From Enterobacter cloacae (GTDB taxonomy: Bacteria > Pseudomonadota > Gammaproteobacteria > Enterobacterales > Enterobacteriaceae), in NCBI RefSeq assembly GCF_011078175.1, contig NZ_JAALCJ010000003.1:434001-498000 (forward strand): a stretch of 64,000 nt of DNA, given 5' to 3'. Every line of letters starts with the position of its first letter. Positions within the stretch are counted from its first letter, which is position 1. The notes beneath the pieces are model-generated. The model ran no database searches. It was not told where the DNA came from and saw only the letters and a program-made list of their open reading frames with translations. Position numbers and translations under genes: made by a program. This document shows positions 1 to 11,247 of the stretch, one piece after another.

Positions 1-361
1 CGGTGCGCGCCGGGATTGCGCCATCGCCCTGATTGATTACGCGGAACTGCAAGCCGGACTCGGTGCTGTTCACGCCTTCACGCTCACGGTTCTCTTCCAG
101 ATATTTCACGCCTTCTGCCGCCATCTCTTCGAAACGCGCGCGACGTACGGCGTCAGCACGTTCGTGGATTTCACGCAGCGCACGATGCACAACGTCAACC
201 GGCACAGCGGGCTGCTTGCCTTCCAGCGCATCAGCGATACCCGCCACCAGCGCTTCCGGTAACAGACCTTCCAGGCCGGATTCGCTCAGCTGCTGTCCTA
301 CCTGCAAGCCGATGCCGTAGCTTGCCTGCGCTTCGATAGTGTCAAAAGTCGGGGTGGTCAT
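1..361 (-). CDS. fklB: FKBP-type peptidyl-prolyl cis-trans isomerase FklB (N-terminal part, cut by window edge)
   Basis: The gene begins at the ATG at 359-361 and runs off the left edge, leaving about 120 of the roughly 206 residues usual for FklB (FKBP22). The visible part opens with [20 protein letters not shown] and contains the long helical dimerisation segment of FkpA/FklB proteins. It ends at IPARTD, just as the FKBP catalytic domain begins. The family accelerates proline isomerisation during protein folding. It is divergent from ytfB, as in E. coli. Identity is secure from the N-terminus; the catalytic residues lie outside the window. Confidence 0.95.
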   Translation of the reverse strand, partial: MTTPTFDTIEAQASYGIGLQVGQQLSESGLEGLLPEALVAGIADALEGKQPAVPVDVVHRALREIHERADAVRRARFEEMAAEGVKYLEENREREGVNSTESGLQFRVINQGDGAIPART

Positions 362-592
362 GGGTTTTCCTTCCATCACATTTAAAGTAGCGGGCAGCAT
401 ATCAGCCATGCCCTTATGGGTAAAACTTTGTCTTAAGTAAAGGTGACAAACTGCGACGAAACGGAAACAATAGTAGCCGTCAGGATTTTCCCAAATTTAT
501 GTCACGAAAGCTGGCTTTGTTACGCCCATCAGGCAGTTAGCAAACTACACTTCTCAGGACAGGATAAAAAGACGCGGAGCAGGAGGAGAGCC

Positions 593-1231
593 ATGCCCGG
601 GCGATTTGAACTGAAACCTACCCTGGCGAAAATCTGGCATGCGCCGGATAACTTTCGCATCATGGACCCGCTGCCGCCTTTGCACCGCAGAGGCATTATC
701 ATCGGCGCGTTGCTGATCGTCATCGGCTTCCTGCTTCCTTCCGGCAGTGACAACGTTGATACCGCGCCGGTCAGCCGGAATGCTGAGCTGGATATCCAGT
801 CGCAAAGCCAGCCGCAGCCAGATTCACAGCCGATGCAGACGCAGCTGGTCACGCCGTCTAACGATCCGGGCCAGGTTGCGCCGGTTGAACCTGAACCGGT
901 TCAGGAAGATCAGGAGCAGGCCGCCGCCCCTTCAGAGCCACAGGCGCAACAGCCCACCGGCATTGAGCAGCAGTGGCGTTCATATCGCGTAGAGCCGGGG
1001 AAAACCCTTGCCCAACTGTTCCGCGATCACAATCTGCCAGCCACGGATGTCTATGCCATGGCGCAGGTTGAAGGGGCAGGCAAACCGCTTAGCAATCTGC
1101 AAAATGGCCAGATGGTGCAAATCCGCCAGAATGCCAGCGGCGTGGTAACCGGACTGACGATTGACACGGGGAATGGCCAACAGGTGCTGTTTACCCGTCA
1201 GCCGGACGGCAGTTTTATCAGAGCACGTTAA
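593..1231 (+). CDS. ytfB: OapA-family cell envelope/division protein YtfB
   Basis: A 212-residue protein, the same length as E. coli YtfB. It has a cytoplasmic N-terminus (MPGRFELKPT), one membrane segment at about residues 34-50, a Gln/Pro/Glu-rich linker (about 60-120), and a C-terminal OapA (LysM-like) domain from about 125 containing YRVEPGKTLAQLF. The known YtfB binds glycan strands and localises to the division septum. I chose the ATG at 593 because AGGAGGAG lies just upstream and the protein matches from there; the frame stays open further upstream without homology. It is divergent from fklB across about 230 bp in which I recognise no specific site. Confidence 0.93.
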   Translation: MPGRFELKPTLAKIWHAPDNFRIMDPLPPLHRRGIIIGALLIVIGFLLPSGSDNVDTAPVSRNAELDIQSQSQPQPDSQPMQTQLVTPSNDPGQVAPVEPEPVQEDQEQAAAPSEPQAQQPTGIEQQWRSYRVEPGKTLAQLFRDHNLPATDVYAMAQVEGAGKPLSNLQNGQMVQIRQNASGVVTGLTIDTGNGQQVLFTRQPDGSFIRAR

Positions 1232-1239
1232 TGACGCAG

Positions 1240-1267
1240 GCCGGGTAAGGCGAAGCCGCCACCCGGC
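1240..1267. repeat. REP-like palindrome between ytfB and the DMT exporter gene
   Basis: GCCGGGT and ACCCGGC arms (1240-1246, 1261-1267) flank a short GC-rich loop. It lies just past the ytfB stop and just before the stop of the convergent exporter gene, the usual position of REP elements. The same arms recur at 43653-43678 and 50456-50481, with a variant at 21976-22001. Confidence 0.75.
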
Positions 1268-1277
1268 AACTTTGTTC

Positions 1278-2207
1278 TCAGGCACTCCGCTTATTCACCC
1301 ACCAGATGCCCGAGCAGACCAGCACCAGCGCTATCGCGTATTTAATGTCCATAATATTTTCGCCGAGAAAGATGGCGGAAAGCACTGTCCCTGCAACAGG
1401 AATAACAAAGTTGAACGGGGCAATCATGCTCACGCGATTCACTTTCAGCAGCGCGCTCCACAGGGCGAACGCCACGGATGAGAGCAACGTCAGATACCCC
1501 AGCACGGCGACGGCCTTCATGCTGTGCACTTCCAGCGTCCCGCCCGTGGCATAGCCTCCCGCCACCAGTACCGCCCCGCCTATCCCCAGCTGCCAGCCGG
1601 TCATCACCGTCGGGTCCACGGTCTGGGAAATGCGTTTCCCGTAAAGCGTGGCGGCAGAAAGAACAAAGGCCGCCAGCACCACAAATCCGTCACCTTTCCA
1701 GACAAACTGGAAATCGCTTAACCCGCTGTGGAAGTTCACCAGCATCACCCCGGCAAAGCCGAGAATACAGCCCAGCGTTTTGTTATAGCTGAGTTTGTCG
1801 TTGTGGTAGATAAAGTGCGCCAACAGCACGCTGAAGAAGGTCCCGGTAGCATTCATGATGGAGCCGTTGACACCGGTCGTGTAGGCCAGGCCGATATAAA
1901 AGAAGGTGTACTGGAGCGAGGTCTGGGTCAGTCCGAGGATCGTGAGCTGGCCAAACTGCGCTGGCGTGAGCCTGCCAATCGGTTTTCGCTGGGCCAGGGC
2001 AAAAAGCAGCAGCAACGCGCCGGCAAACAGAAAACGGTATCCGGCAAAGACGACTTTGGAGGGGATATCATCGGTCGCGATCTGAAAGAGTTCGTAGCCA
2101 CTTTTAATGGCAGGGTACGAGCTTCCCCAGAGCAGACAGCAGAGCGTGGCGCAGGCATAGGCCACATTTCGACGGGCAAAAACGGGCGTGGGCAGAGCGG
2201 TATCCAT
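1278..2207 (-). CDS. DMT superfamily (EamA) transporter
   Basis: A 309-residue integral membrane protein with about ten hydrophobic helices arranged as two EamA repeats. The first repeat includes the start LLWGSSYPAIKSGYELF; the second ends with FLGENIMDIKYAIALVLV and a short basic tail WWVNKRSA. EamA proteins are mostly drug/metabolite exporters, and the substrate cannot be read from sequence. I prefer the ATG at 2207 because a GAGA element sits about 6 nt upstream; another ATG lies 12 nt earlier. K-12 has yjfZ and ytfA here, so this is a lineage-variable position between rplI and ytfB. Confidence 0.85.
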   Translation of the reverse strand: MDTALPTPVFARRNVAYACATLCCLLWGSSYPAIKSGYELFQIATDDIPSKVVFAGYRFLFAGALLLLFALAQRKPIGRLTPAQFGQLTILGLTQTSLQYTFFYIGLAYTTGVNGSIMNATGTFFSVLLAHFIYHNDKLSYNKTLGCILGFAGVMLVNFHSGLSDFQFVWKGDGFVVLAAFVLSAATLYGKRISQTVDPTVMTGWQLGIGGAVLVAGGYATGGTLEVHSMKAVAVLGYLTLLSSVAFALWSALLKVNRVSMIAPFNFVIPVAGTVLSAIFLGENIMDIKYAIALVLVCSGIWWVNKRSA

Positions 2208-2302
2208 GACAATTCTCATAAATAAAATTGCGTTTCAATTTATTATCAAAGAATGCGTCAGGAATAGCGACCTTACAAGAGAAAAAGATGACGAAGGGTC
2301 AC

Positions 2303-2335
2303 GCTAAAAAGCAAAACGCCGGCACAAGGCCGGCG
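2303..2335 (-). terminator. Rho-independent terminator of the rpsF-priB-rpsR-rplI operon
   Basis: GCCGGC (2318-2323) and GCCGGC (2329-2334) form a perfect stem around ACAAG, extended by one C-G pair. On the minus strand the stem is followed by a T-rich stretch (complement of 2303-2316). It lies about 25 bp past the rplI stop. Confidence 0.85.
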
Positions 2336-2359
2336 CTTCGACGCGAGCAGAGTAAAAAA

Positions 2360-2821
<462 letters not shown>

Positions 2822-2850
2822 TTAAAGTCGTATTAATGGACCGTGCCCGA

Positions 2851-3397
<547 letters not shown>

Positions 3398-3403
3398 CAG
3401 AAA

Positions 3404-3817
<414 letters not shown>

Positions 3818-3820
3818 TTA

Positions 3821-3885
3821 TTCAGCCTCCTGTCTGGGTCAGCCGAGGCCCGGGGAGGCAAGGAACGTGTTAAAGGTCGGCTGAA
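3821..3885 (-). promoter_or_regulatory. S6:S18-binding leader of the rpsF operon
   Basis: In the rpsF mRNA leader, TTCAGCC (minus strand, 3879-3885) pairs with GGCTGAA (3821-3827), enclosing a GC-rich internal region with CCG elements close to the start codon. An S6:S18-binding leader RNA that gives autogenous control is known upstream of rpsF in many bacteria. The long-range stem and position are seen here; function is inferred from that family. Confidence 0.65.
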
Positions 3886-3898
3886 AAATTGACGCGTC

Positions 3899-3927
3899 AT
3901 AATACTTGCGCACCCCAGGAAACTCAA
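3899..3927 (-). promoter_or_regulatory. Promoter of the rpsF operon
   Basis: On the minus strand, TTGAGT (3922-3927) and TATTAT (3899-3904) are separated by exactly 17 bp. The expected start near 3892 gives a leader of about 90 nt that holds the S6:S18-type structure. Confidence 0.75.
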
Positions 3928-4139
3928 GCTGATTGCACAAATAATTCGCACAAAGGGTAAAGCTGTTCTAAGCGGGTGATTTAAAATCGCACTCATCAGA
4001 AGCGCTGTTTTTTTGAACAACACCATCAGAAATGGTCACCCATCGCAACCCGAGTAGCGATTACACTTTAATCAGTAACCCTGAACAGAGAAGGAGAACA
4101 TTACCTCGTATCACAGCACGCAGTCGTGGAGCGTATATC

Positions 4140-4415
4140 ATGAAAAGAATCGCAATCGCCATTTTGGCTGCGCTTTTGCTCAGTGCAAACGCGATGGCAG
4201 CCATCAGAATAGACAGCCACCAGGCCAGAAACATGGATGATGTGCAGAGCTTAGGCGTTATTTACATCAATCATAACTTCGCCACTGAAAGTGTAGCAGA
4301 TCGGGCGCTTAATGAAGAAACCGATGCGCAGGGCGCAAAATACTATCACGTCATGCTGACGCGTGAGCCCGGCAGCAACGGTAATATGCACGCCAGTGCA
4401 GATATTTACCAGTAA
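4140..4415 (+). CDS. yjfY: DUF1471 periplasmic protein YjfY
   Basis: 91 residues. A cleavable signal peptide (MKRIAIAILAALLLSANAMA, cleavage after residue 20) precedes a single DUF1471 (YdgH/BhsA/McbA) domain with the typical ending YYHVMLTREPGSNGNMHASA. Family members are small periplasmic stress- or biofilm-related proteins whose biochemical role is mostly unknown. The ATG at 4140 has GGAG about 8 nt upstream; an in-frame extension reaches 4032 but the signal peptide begins at 4140. It lies between the rpsF and ula operons as in E. coli, and has its own terminator. Two family relatives occur at 12104 and 12582. Confidence 0.88.
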   Translation: MKRIAIAILAALLLSANAMAAIRIDSHQARNMDDVQSLGVIYINHNFATESVADRALNEETDAQGAKYYHVMLTREPGSNGNMHASADIYQ

Positions 4416-4469
4416 CGCTTTATCGCTAGCACCAGGAAAGCCAATGAAAATCAAAGCCATATATAATTT

Positions 4470-4492
4470 GCCCCCTGTCCGGGGGCTTTTTT
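4470..4492 (+). terminator. Rho-independent terminator of yjfY
   Basis: GCCCCC (4470-4475) and GGGGGC (4481-4486) enclose a 5-nt loop and are followed by TTTTTT (4487-4492). It lies 55 bp after the yjfY stop. The minus-strand side has only a weak AT-rich tail, so it probably serves yjfY more than the ula operon. Confidence 0.85.
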
Positions 4493-4504
4493 ATGAATGG
4501 CTCC

Positions 4505-4538
4505 GGAATACCACCGGTTACAACTGTTTCGGTATTCC
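4505..4538. repeat. Inverted repeat downstream of ulaF
   Basis: GGAATACC (4505-4512) and GGTATTCC (4531-4538) are perfect inverted arms, 12 bp past the ulaF stop, with further partial pairing outside (CTC/GAG). In the ula transcript it would form a stable 3'-end hairpin. No T tract follows, so it may protect the mRNA end rather than terminate on its own. Confidence 0.55.
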
Positions 4539-4549
4539 AGAGCACTTAT

Positions 4550-5236
4550 TCACTTCTGCCCGTAATAAGCATTCGGGCCGTGCTTACGCATGAAATGCTT
4601 GTTCATCAGATAATCATCAATGCCCTGAAGCTGTGGGTTAATGCCGCGCGCAATCCACGCCATTCGAGCCACCTCTTCCATCACCACCGCGTTATGCACG
4701 GCATCATGCGCATCTTTACCCCAGGAGAACGGACCATGCTGGTACACCACAATACCCGGCGTATGCAGTGGGTCCGTCTCACCCAGCGTTTCGATAATGA
4801 CCCTGCCGGTGTTAAGCTCGTACTCGCCTTCGACCTCTGCCTGCGTTAACGCGCGCGTGCAGGGAATATCGCCGAAGAAGTAATCTGCGTGCGTCGTACC
4901 CAAAGCAGGGATCGCCAGTCCGGCCTGTGCCCAGGCGGTGGCGTGCGTGGAATGGGTATGCACAACCCCCCCCAGAGACGGGTAACGCTGATACAGTGCC
5001 AGGTGAGTTGCCGTATCTGAAGAAGGGCGCCATTTGCCTTCAACGACGTGTCCTTCCAGGTCAACCACCACCATATCGTCCACTTTCATGGCGTCATAGG
5101 CCACGCCGCTCGGCTTAATCACCACCAGCCCCTGCTCGCGATCGATGGCGCTTACGTTGCCCCAGGTGAACGTCACCAGGCCATAGCGCGGCAGATCCAT
5201 ATTGGCCTCAAAGACCTGCTGTTTCAGCTTAAGCAT
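4550..5236 (-). CDS. ulaF: L-ribulose-5-phosphate 4-epimerase (ascorbate pathway)
   Basis: 228 residues of the class II aldolase/epimerase family. It converts L-ribulose 5-phosphate to D-xylulose 5-phosphate, the last step of anaerobic L-ascorbate catabolism, feeding the pentose phosphate pathway. The zinc-binding [10 protein letters not shown] motif (His93, His95) and the C-terminal YQHGPFSWG segment are intact. The ATG at 5236 overlaps the end of ulaE by 8 bp, indicating translational coupling. It is the last gene of ulaABCDEF. The araD product is a close homolog, but the operon context settles the assignment. Confidence 0.96.
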   Translation of the reverse strand: MLKLKQQVFEANMDLPRYGLVTFTWGNVSAIDREQGLVVIKPSGVAYDAMKVDDMVVVDLEGHVVEGKWRPSSDTATHLALYQRYPSLGGVVHTHSTHATAWAQAGLAIPALGTTHADYFFGDIPCTRALTQAEVEGEYELNTGRVIIETLGETDPLHTPGIVVYQHGPFSWGKDAHDAVHNAVVMEEVARMAWIARGINPQLQGIDDYLMNKHFMRKHGPNAYYGQK

Positions 5237-6089
5237 GTTCCACCTCCAGCAGCCCTGCCCGCGCCATGCGCTCGCGCACCCAGTCCCGCGCCTTCGCGAC
5301 TTCCGCCGCCGGGTCGTCAGACGCTTCGCTCCACATTTCAATCAGGTAAGGCCCGCAATAGCCTGTCTGCTTGAGCGTTTCGAAGCACCGTTCGAACTCC
5401 ACCACCCCGGTACCGAACGGGACGTTTTTAAACACGCCAGGACGGGTATCTTTGACGTGCACCGCCACGATATGCCCGATGCCCGCCTGAAGCTCCATCT
5501 GTACGTCGTTATCCCATGCCGACAGGTTGCCGATATCCGGATAAAGCTGGAACCACGGGTTATTCAGATAGTGCGCGTAGCCCAGCGCCTTGCTGATGGA
5601 GTTCATCAACGGATAATCCATGATCTCCATCGCCAGCGTCACCTGCGCGCGGCTTGCCATCTCAACGCTCTCTTTCAGTCCGTCACGGAAACGACGGCGC
5701 GTTTCATCGTTGGCTTCCTGATAGTAAACATCGTAACCCGCCAGCTGGATCACGCGGATGCCGACATCCTGTGCAAAGCGAATGGCTTTACGCATGATCT
5801 CCAGCCCTTCGGCGCGTACGGCATCATCTTCGCTGCCAAGCGGAAAACGACGATGAGCGCTCAGGCACATGGACGGTACGCGCACGCCGGTTTCGGCAAT
5901 GGCGCTCACCAGTGCCAGACGCTGGTCGCGGCGCCAGTCCAGGCGTGCAAGACGTTCGTCCGTCTCATCCACCGACATTTCGACAAAATCGAAACCCAGC
6001 TGCTTCGCCAGCTGTAACCGCTCCAGCCAGCACTCCCCCGCAGGGAGTGCCTTTTCATAGATGCCTAGCGGAACCTGTTTTGACAACAT
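5229..6089 (-). CDS. ulaE: L-xylulose-5-phosphate 3-epimerase (ascorbate pathway)
   Basis: 286 residues, a TIM-barrel sugar-phosphate epimerase/endonuclease-IV-like protein starting [20 protein letters not shown]. It epimerises L-xylulose 5-phosphate to L-ribulose 5-phosphate in the cytoplasm. Conserved segments include [33 protein letters not shown] and AMEIMDYP. It matches E. coli UlaE throughout but ends with a slightly longer tail (GLLEVEHA). It lies 9 bp after ulaD and overlaps ulaF by 8 bp, so the three cytoplasmic enzymes form a tight translational block. Confidence 0.96.
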   Translation of the reverse strand: MLSKQVPLGIYEKALPAGECWLERLQLAKQLGFDFVEMSVDETDERLARLDWRRDQRLALVSAIAETGVRVPSMCLSAHRRFPLGSEDDAVRAEGLEIMRKAIRFAQDVGIRVIQLAGYDVYYQEANDETRRRFRDGLKESVEMASRAQVTLAMEIMDYPLMNSISKALGYAHYLNNPWFQLYPDIGNLSAWDNDVQMELQAGIGHIVAVHVKDTRPGVFKNVPFGTGVVEFERCFETLKQTGYCGPYLIEMWSEASDDPAAEVAKARDWVRERMARAGLLEVEHA

Positions 6090-6098
6090 ACCCGCTCC

Positions 6099-6749
6099 TT
6101 AGCCCCAAAGCTGAGCGATTGAGCGTTTGAACTGACGCGCCGCTTCCACCTGAGACGCCGCGTCACGGATGCTACGACCCGCGATGAAGACGTGAATCGG
6201 GATGCCCTTGAACAGCGGCAGATCTTCCAGCGCCAGGCCACCGGTCACGGTCACTTTGAAGCCCATATCGGCCAGACGTTTAATCGCGCTGATGTCCCCG
6301 TCGCCCCACGCCACGCCTGCGGCCTGCGCATCACGGCTGCGGTGATAAACCACCTGCTGGATACCCGCATCGCGCCACGCCTGCGCCTGCTCCCAGGTCC
6401 AGAAACCGGTCAGTTCAATCTGCACGTCGCCGTTGAACTCTTTTGCCACATCCAGCGCGCCTTTGGCGGTGTTGATATCCGCACAGCAGATCACGGTCAC
6501 CCAGTCGGCGTTGGCTTCAAAACACATGCGGGAGAGAATTTTGCCCGCGTCAGCGATTTTGGCATCTGCCAGTACGATTTTGTGCGGGTAGAGCGCCTTC
6601 AGGTCACGAACCGCACGCACGCCCTCACCCACGCACAGAATGGTACCCACTTCGATGATATCCACTTCTTCCGCGATCAGACGGGTGGTTTCGTAAGCGT
6701 GAGACAGCGTCTGGTTATCCAGCGCGACCTGCAACATTGGTAATGACAT
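6099..6749 (-). CDS. ulaD: 3-keto-L-gulonate-6-phosphate decarboxylase
   Basis: 216 residues of the orotidine-5-phosphate decarboxylase suprafamily. It decarboxylates 3-keto-L-gulonate 6-phosphate to L-xylulose 5-phosphate and needs Mg2+. The suprafamily motif DxKxxD is present as Asp62, Lys64 and Asp67 within [13 protein letters not shown] chose the ATG at 6749, preceded by AGAGGA at 7 nt; a TTG two codons earlier is possible but less likely. It is 12 bp after ulaC. Confidence 0.96.
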   Translation of the reverse strand: MSLPMLQVALDNQTLSHAYETTRLIAEEVDIIEVGTILCVGEGVRAVRDLKALYPHKIVLADAKIADAGKILSRMCFEANADWVTVICCADINTAKGALDVAKEFNGDVQIELTGFWTWEQAQAWRDAGIQQVVYHRSRDAQAAGVAWGDGDISAIKRLADMGFKVTVTGGLALEDLPLFKGIPIHVFIAGRSIRDAASQVEAARQFKRSIAQLWG

Positions 6750-6761
6750 TTTCAATTCCTC

Positions 6762-7229
6762 TTAAACGGCCGCCGCAGTGGCGTTATCAATTAAATCCAG
6801 CACGTCCTGCGCGGTGCGGCAGGCGCGTAAACGGTCAAAATTGGCTTCGTCATCAAACAGGTTGACGATCTGCATGATGCCCACCTCCTGGTGGGTATTG
6901 GCATCGACGGCCGCCATGGTGATCAGGATATCGACCGGGTCGTTATCTTCATGGTTGAACACCAGCGGCGTTTTCAGCGTGACCAGCGCAAAGCCGGTTT
7001 TCTTCACGCCCTCTTCCGGGCGGCCGTGCGGCATGGCCAGCCCCGGGGCAATCACAAAATAGGGGCCGTGCTGCGCCACGCCATCCAGAATGGCCTGGTA
7101 GTAACGCGGTTCGACAACCTCCGCCTTAACCAGAAGATCCACGCTCAGCTTCACCGCTTCCTGCCAGGTGCTGGCTTCAGCCTGCAACAGGATGGAATCA
7201 TTCTCCGCCAGCGAATCTCGTAATTTCAT
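6762..7229 (-). CDS. ulaC: Ascorbate-specific PTS enzyme IIA component
   Basis: 155 residues of the mannitol/fructose-type IIA fold. The phosphorylated histidine is His68 in [16 protein letters not shown], which accepts phosphate from HPr and passes it to UlaB. It starts [20 protein letters not shown] and ends [11 protein letters not shown]. It lies between ulaB and ulaD with short gaps (9 and 12 bp). It forms the ascorbate permease with UlaA and UlaB at the inner face of the membrane. Confidence 0.96.
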   Translation of the reverse strand: MKLRDSLAENDSILLQAEASTWQEAVKLSVDLLVKAEVVEPRYYQAILDGVAQHGPYFVIAPGLAMPHGRPEEGVKKTGFALVTLKTPLVFNHEDNDPVDILITMAAVDANTHQEVGIMQIVNLFDDEANFDRLRACRTAQDVLDLIDNATAAAV

Positions 7230-7238
7230 GGGATGCCC

Positions 7239-7544
7239 TTACTTCACGTCTTGTGGGAAGTGTTCTTTGATCACTTCCAGCAGTTTTGGCCCGAAATCCG
7301 CAGGCGACAGCATGTTGCGTACGCCTACAACATATTTGTTTCCTGAGACGCTAATCTCGCCGGCAATGTGCGTAGAGGCGATGATGATGTCCGCGCCGTT
7401 CAGTTCACTTTTGTATTCACCCACTGCGCAGCTGTTCACCGTGTGGTCGATGTTTGACTGGGTTAAAAACTGGTCCACTTTCATCTTCATAATCATGGAG
7501 CTGCCTTGCCCATTGCCACACACAGCCAGGATACGTACGGTCAT
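7239..7544 (-). CDS. ulaB: Ascorbate-specific PTS enzyme IIB component
   Basis: 101 residues, starting [20 protein letters not shown]. Cys9 in the CGNGQGSS loop is the phosphorylated residue that transfers phosphate from UlaC to ascorbate carried by UlaA. The length is identical to E. coli UlaB. It is separated from ulaA by 12 bp and from ulaC by 9 bp in the same operon. Confidence 0.96.
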   Translation of the reverse strand: MTVRILAVCGNGQGSSMIMKMKVDQFLTQSNIDHTVNSCAVGEYKSELNGADIIIASTHIAGEISVSGNKYVVGVRNMLSPADFGPKLLEVIKEHFPQDVK

Positions 7545-7556
7545 AATCGGAACTCC

Positions 7557-9011
<1,455 letters not shown>

Positions 9012-9021
9012 TCACTCTATT

Positions 9022-9064
9022 AATCACAAATAATCACCACAAGATTGCATTTGATTATTTGTGA
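9022..9064. promoter_or_regulatory. Candidate UlaR operator proximal to ulaA
   Basis: A perfect 13-bp inverted repeat: TCACAAATAATCA (9024-9036) and TGATTATTTGTGA (9052-9064) with 15 bp between. Each arm holds two AATCA-type boxes 5 bp apart. UlaR is known in E. coli to repress from sites in the ulaG-ulaA gap. The dyad is seen directly; UlaR binding is inferred from position and from the matching site at 9262-9300. Confidence 0.7.
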
Positions 9065-9261
9065 CGCATCACGCAATTTATTTCCTCGTGGCGAGTAAGG
9101 ATTTTCACCATCAAACCAAAATCATAATTAAAACTTTATAATTCATGATGTTATCCACTTAATATTGTTATCTTAACAACGTCATAACGTTTTTAATGTG
9201 ATGTGAAGACGGGAATTTTACGTAAGTTAGCCATTGCAAATAGGTTCAAATAGTGCCAGCA

Positions 9262-9300
9262 TTAATCACAACAAATCACACTATGATTACTTTTGATTAA
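9262..9300. promoter_or_regulatory. Candidate UlaR operator proximal to ulaG
   Basis: TTAATCA (9262-9268) and AATCA (9274-9278) face TGATT (9284-9288) and TGATTAA (9294-9300): two nested inverted pairs with 5-bp gaps. The box layout matches the ulaA-proximal site, but the centre gap is 5 rather than 15 bp. It ends 16 bp before the ulaG ATG. The AT-rich sequence between the two operators (9065-9261) presumably holds both promoters and an IHF site, none of which I can place firmly. Confidence 0.65.
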
Positions 9301-9316
9301 AACCAGGAGTCAAACG

Positions 9317-10381
9317 ATGAGTAAAGTGAAAACCATCACCCGTGAATCATGGATTTTAAGTACCTTTCCGGAGTGGGGTAGCTGGCTGAACGAAGAGATC
9401 GAGCAGGAACAGGTTGCTCCAGGCACATTTGCGATGTGGTGGCTGGGCTGCACCGGGATCTGGCTGAAATCTGAGGGTGGTGCCAATATTTGCGTTGATT
9501 TCTGGTGCGGCACCGGCAAACAGAGCCATGGCAATCCTCTGATGAAAAAAGGCCACCAGATGCAGCGTATGGCTGGCGTGGAAAAACTTCAGCCGAACCT
9601 GCGCACCACGCCTTTTGTGCTTGATCCTTTTGCCATTCGCCAGATCGACGCCGTTCTCTCTACCCACGATCACAACGATCATATCGACGTGAACGTGGCG
9701 GCAGCGGTAATGCAAAACTGCGCGGACGACGTACCCTTTATCGGGCCGCAGACCTGCGTGGATTTGTGGATTGGCTGGGGTGTACCAAAAGAGCGCTGCA
9801 TCGTGATGAAGCCTGGCGACGTAGTGAAAATCAAAGACATTGAGATTCACGCACTGGATGCCTTTGACCGTACCGCGCTGATCACCCTGCCAGCCGACCA
9901 GAAAGCCGCAGGCGTATTGCCTGACGGGATGGACGATCGCGCAGTGAACTACCTGTTCAAAACGCCTGGCGGTTCCCTGTATCACAGCGGTGACTCCCAC
10001 TACTCCAACTACTACGCGAAACACGGTAACGAGCACCAGATTGACGTGGCGCTTGGCTCCTACGGCGAAAACCCGCGCGGGATCACCGACAAAATGACCA
10101 GCGCGGACATGCTGCGTATGGCCGAAGCGTTGAACACCAAAGTGGTGATCCCGTTCCACCACGATATCTGGTCAAACTTCCAGGCCGATCCACAAGAAAT
10201 TCGCGTTCTGTGGGAGATGAAAAAAGATCGCCTCAAGTATGGCTTCAAGCCGTTCATCTGGCAGGTTGGCGGCAAGTTCACCTGGCCGCTGGATAAAGAC
10301 AATCTTGAGTACCACTACCCGCGTGGTTTCGATGATTGCTTCACGATTGAACCAGACCTGCCCTTCAAGTCCTTCCTCTGA
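9317..10381 (+). CDS. ulaG: L-ascorbate-6-phosphate lactonase
   Basis: 354 residues, the length of E. coli UlaG, a metallo-beta-lactamase-fold hydrolase. It opens the lactone ring of L-ascorbate 6-phosphate, the first cytoplasmic step after PTS uptake. The metal-binding HxHxDH motif is His117, His119, Asp121 and His122 in [12 protein letters not shown]; a later HSGDSHYSN segment supplies another ligand. CCAGGAG precedes the ATG by about 8 nt. It is transcribed away from ulaA, with the candidate operator directly upstream and a terminator downstream. Confidence 0.97.
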   Translation: MSKVKTITRESWILSTFPEWGSWLNEEIEQEQVAPGTFAMWWLGCTGIWLKSEGGANICVDFWCGTGKQSHGNPLMKKGHQMQRMAGVEKLQPNLRTTPFVLDPFAIRQIDAVLSTHDHNDHIDVNVAAAVMQNCADDVPFIGPQTCVDLWIGWGVPKERCIVMKPGDVVKIKDIEIHALDAFDRTALITLPADQKAAGVLPDGMDDRAVNYLFKTPGGSLYHSGDSHYSNYYAKHGNEHQIDVALGSYGENPRGITDKMTSADMLRMAEALNTKVVIPFHHDIWSNFQADPQEIRVLWEMKKDRLKYGFKPFIWQVGGKFTWPLDKDNLEYHYPRGFDDCFTIEPDLPFKSFL

Positions 10382-10392
10382 TTCCTGGTCCC

Positions 10393-10433
10393 CATCGCCA
10401 GACCCTGCATCTGGCGATGTCATTTTTATTTTA
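10393..10433 (+). terminator. Rho-independent terminator of ulaG
   Basis: CATCGCCAGA (10393-10402) and TCTGGCGATG (10410-10419) form a perfect 10-bp stem with a 7-nt loop, followed by a T-rich stretch. It separates ulaG from ulaR. Confidence 0.92.
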
Positions 10434-10491
10434 GTAATTTCACGCTATTTCAAATATTATCTTTTCAAATCAATTCTTATCGGAATAGCTC

Positions 10492-11247
10492 ATGACGGAA
10501 GCGCAACGGCATCAAATTTTACTGGAACTCCTGGCGCAAACAGGGTTTATCACCGTCGAGAAAGTGATCGAACGTTTAGGGATTTCCCCCGCCACCGCGC
10601 GGCGGGATATCAACAAGCTGGATGAGAGCGGTAAGCTAAAAAAAGTCCGCAACGGCGCAGAGGCCATCAGCCAGCAGCGTCCACGCTGGACGCCGATGAA
10701 CATTCACCAGGCGCAGAATCACGACGAAAAGGTGCGGATTGCCAGAGCGGCATCACAGCTGGTAAATCCTGGAGAAAGTGTGGTGATCAACTGCGGTTCG
10801 ACAGCCTTCTTGCTGGGTCGTGAGATGTGCGGCAAGCCGGTCCAAATCATCACCAACTATTTACCGCTAGCCAACTATCTCATTGACCAGGAACATGAAA
10901 GCGTGGTGATCATGGGCGGCCAGTACAACAAGAGCCAGTCCATAACCCTCAGCCCGCAGGACAGTGAAAACAGCCTTTACGCCGGGCACTGGATGTTTAC
11001 CAGCGGCAAAGGCCTGACGGCGGATGGCCTGTATAAAACCGATATGCTCACCGCAATGGCGGAACAAAACATGCTTAACGTGGTGGGCAAGCTGGTAGTG
11101 CTGGTCGACAGCAGCAAGGTCGGTGAACGCGCCGGCATGCTTTTCAGCCGCGCCGAGCAAATCAGCATGGTGATCACCGGCAAAAATGCCAACCCCGAGA
11201 TCCTCAGCAAGCTCGAGGATCAGGGTGTCACGGTGCTGCGCGTTTAA
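10492..11247 (+). CDS. ulaR: DeoR-family repressor of the ascorbate regulon
   Basis: 251 residues with an N-terminal DeoR winged helix-turn-helix (residues 1-57, [21 protein letters not shown]) and a C-terminal DeoRC sensor domain (about 75-230) resembling sugar-phosphate isomerases, including [13 protein letters not shown]. UlaR represses ulaG and ulaABCDEF, and L-ascorbate 6-phosphate is the known inducer. It is separated from ulaG by a terminator, so it has its own promoter. Its TAA overlaps the stop codon of convergent yjfP. Confidence 0.96.
   Translation: MTEAQRHQILLELLAQTGFITVEKVIERLGISPATARRDINKLDESGKLKKVRNGAEAISQQRPRWTPMNIHQAQNHDEKVRIARAASQLVNPGESVVINCGSTAFLLGREMCGKPVQIITNYLPLANYLIDQEHESVVIMGGQYNKSQSITLSPQDSENSLYAGHWMFTSGKGLTADGLYKTDMLTAMAEQNMLNVVGKLVVLVDSSKVGERAGMLFSRAEQISMVITGKNANPEILSKLEDQGVTVLRV

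Noticed and set aside
443..592. Upstream in-frame extension of ytfB
   Set aside because: The homologous protein starts at 593, which has a strong ribosome site; the extension shows no conservation.
9055..9075. A CRP site in TTTGTGACGCATCACGC near ulaA
   Set aside because: The half-sites are only 4 bp apart instead of 6 and the second is poor; the TGTGA belongs to the operator dyad.
9150..9160. A single TTATCCACT DnaA-like box in the ulaA-ulaG gap
   Set aside because: It has one mismatch and stands alone, which is expected by chance in AT-rich sequence.
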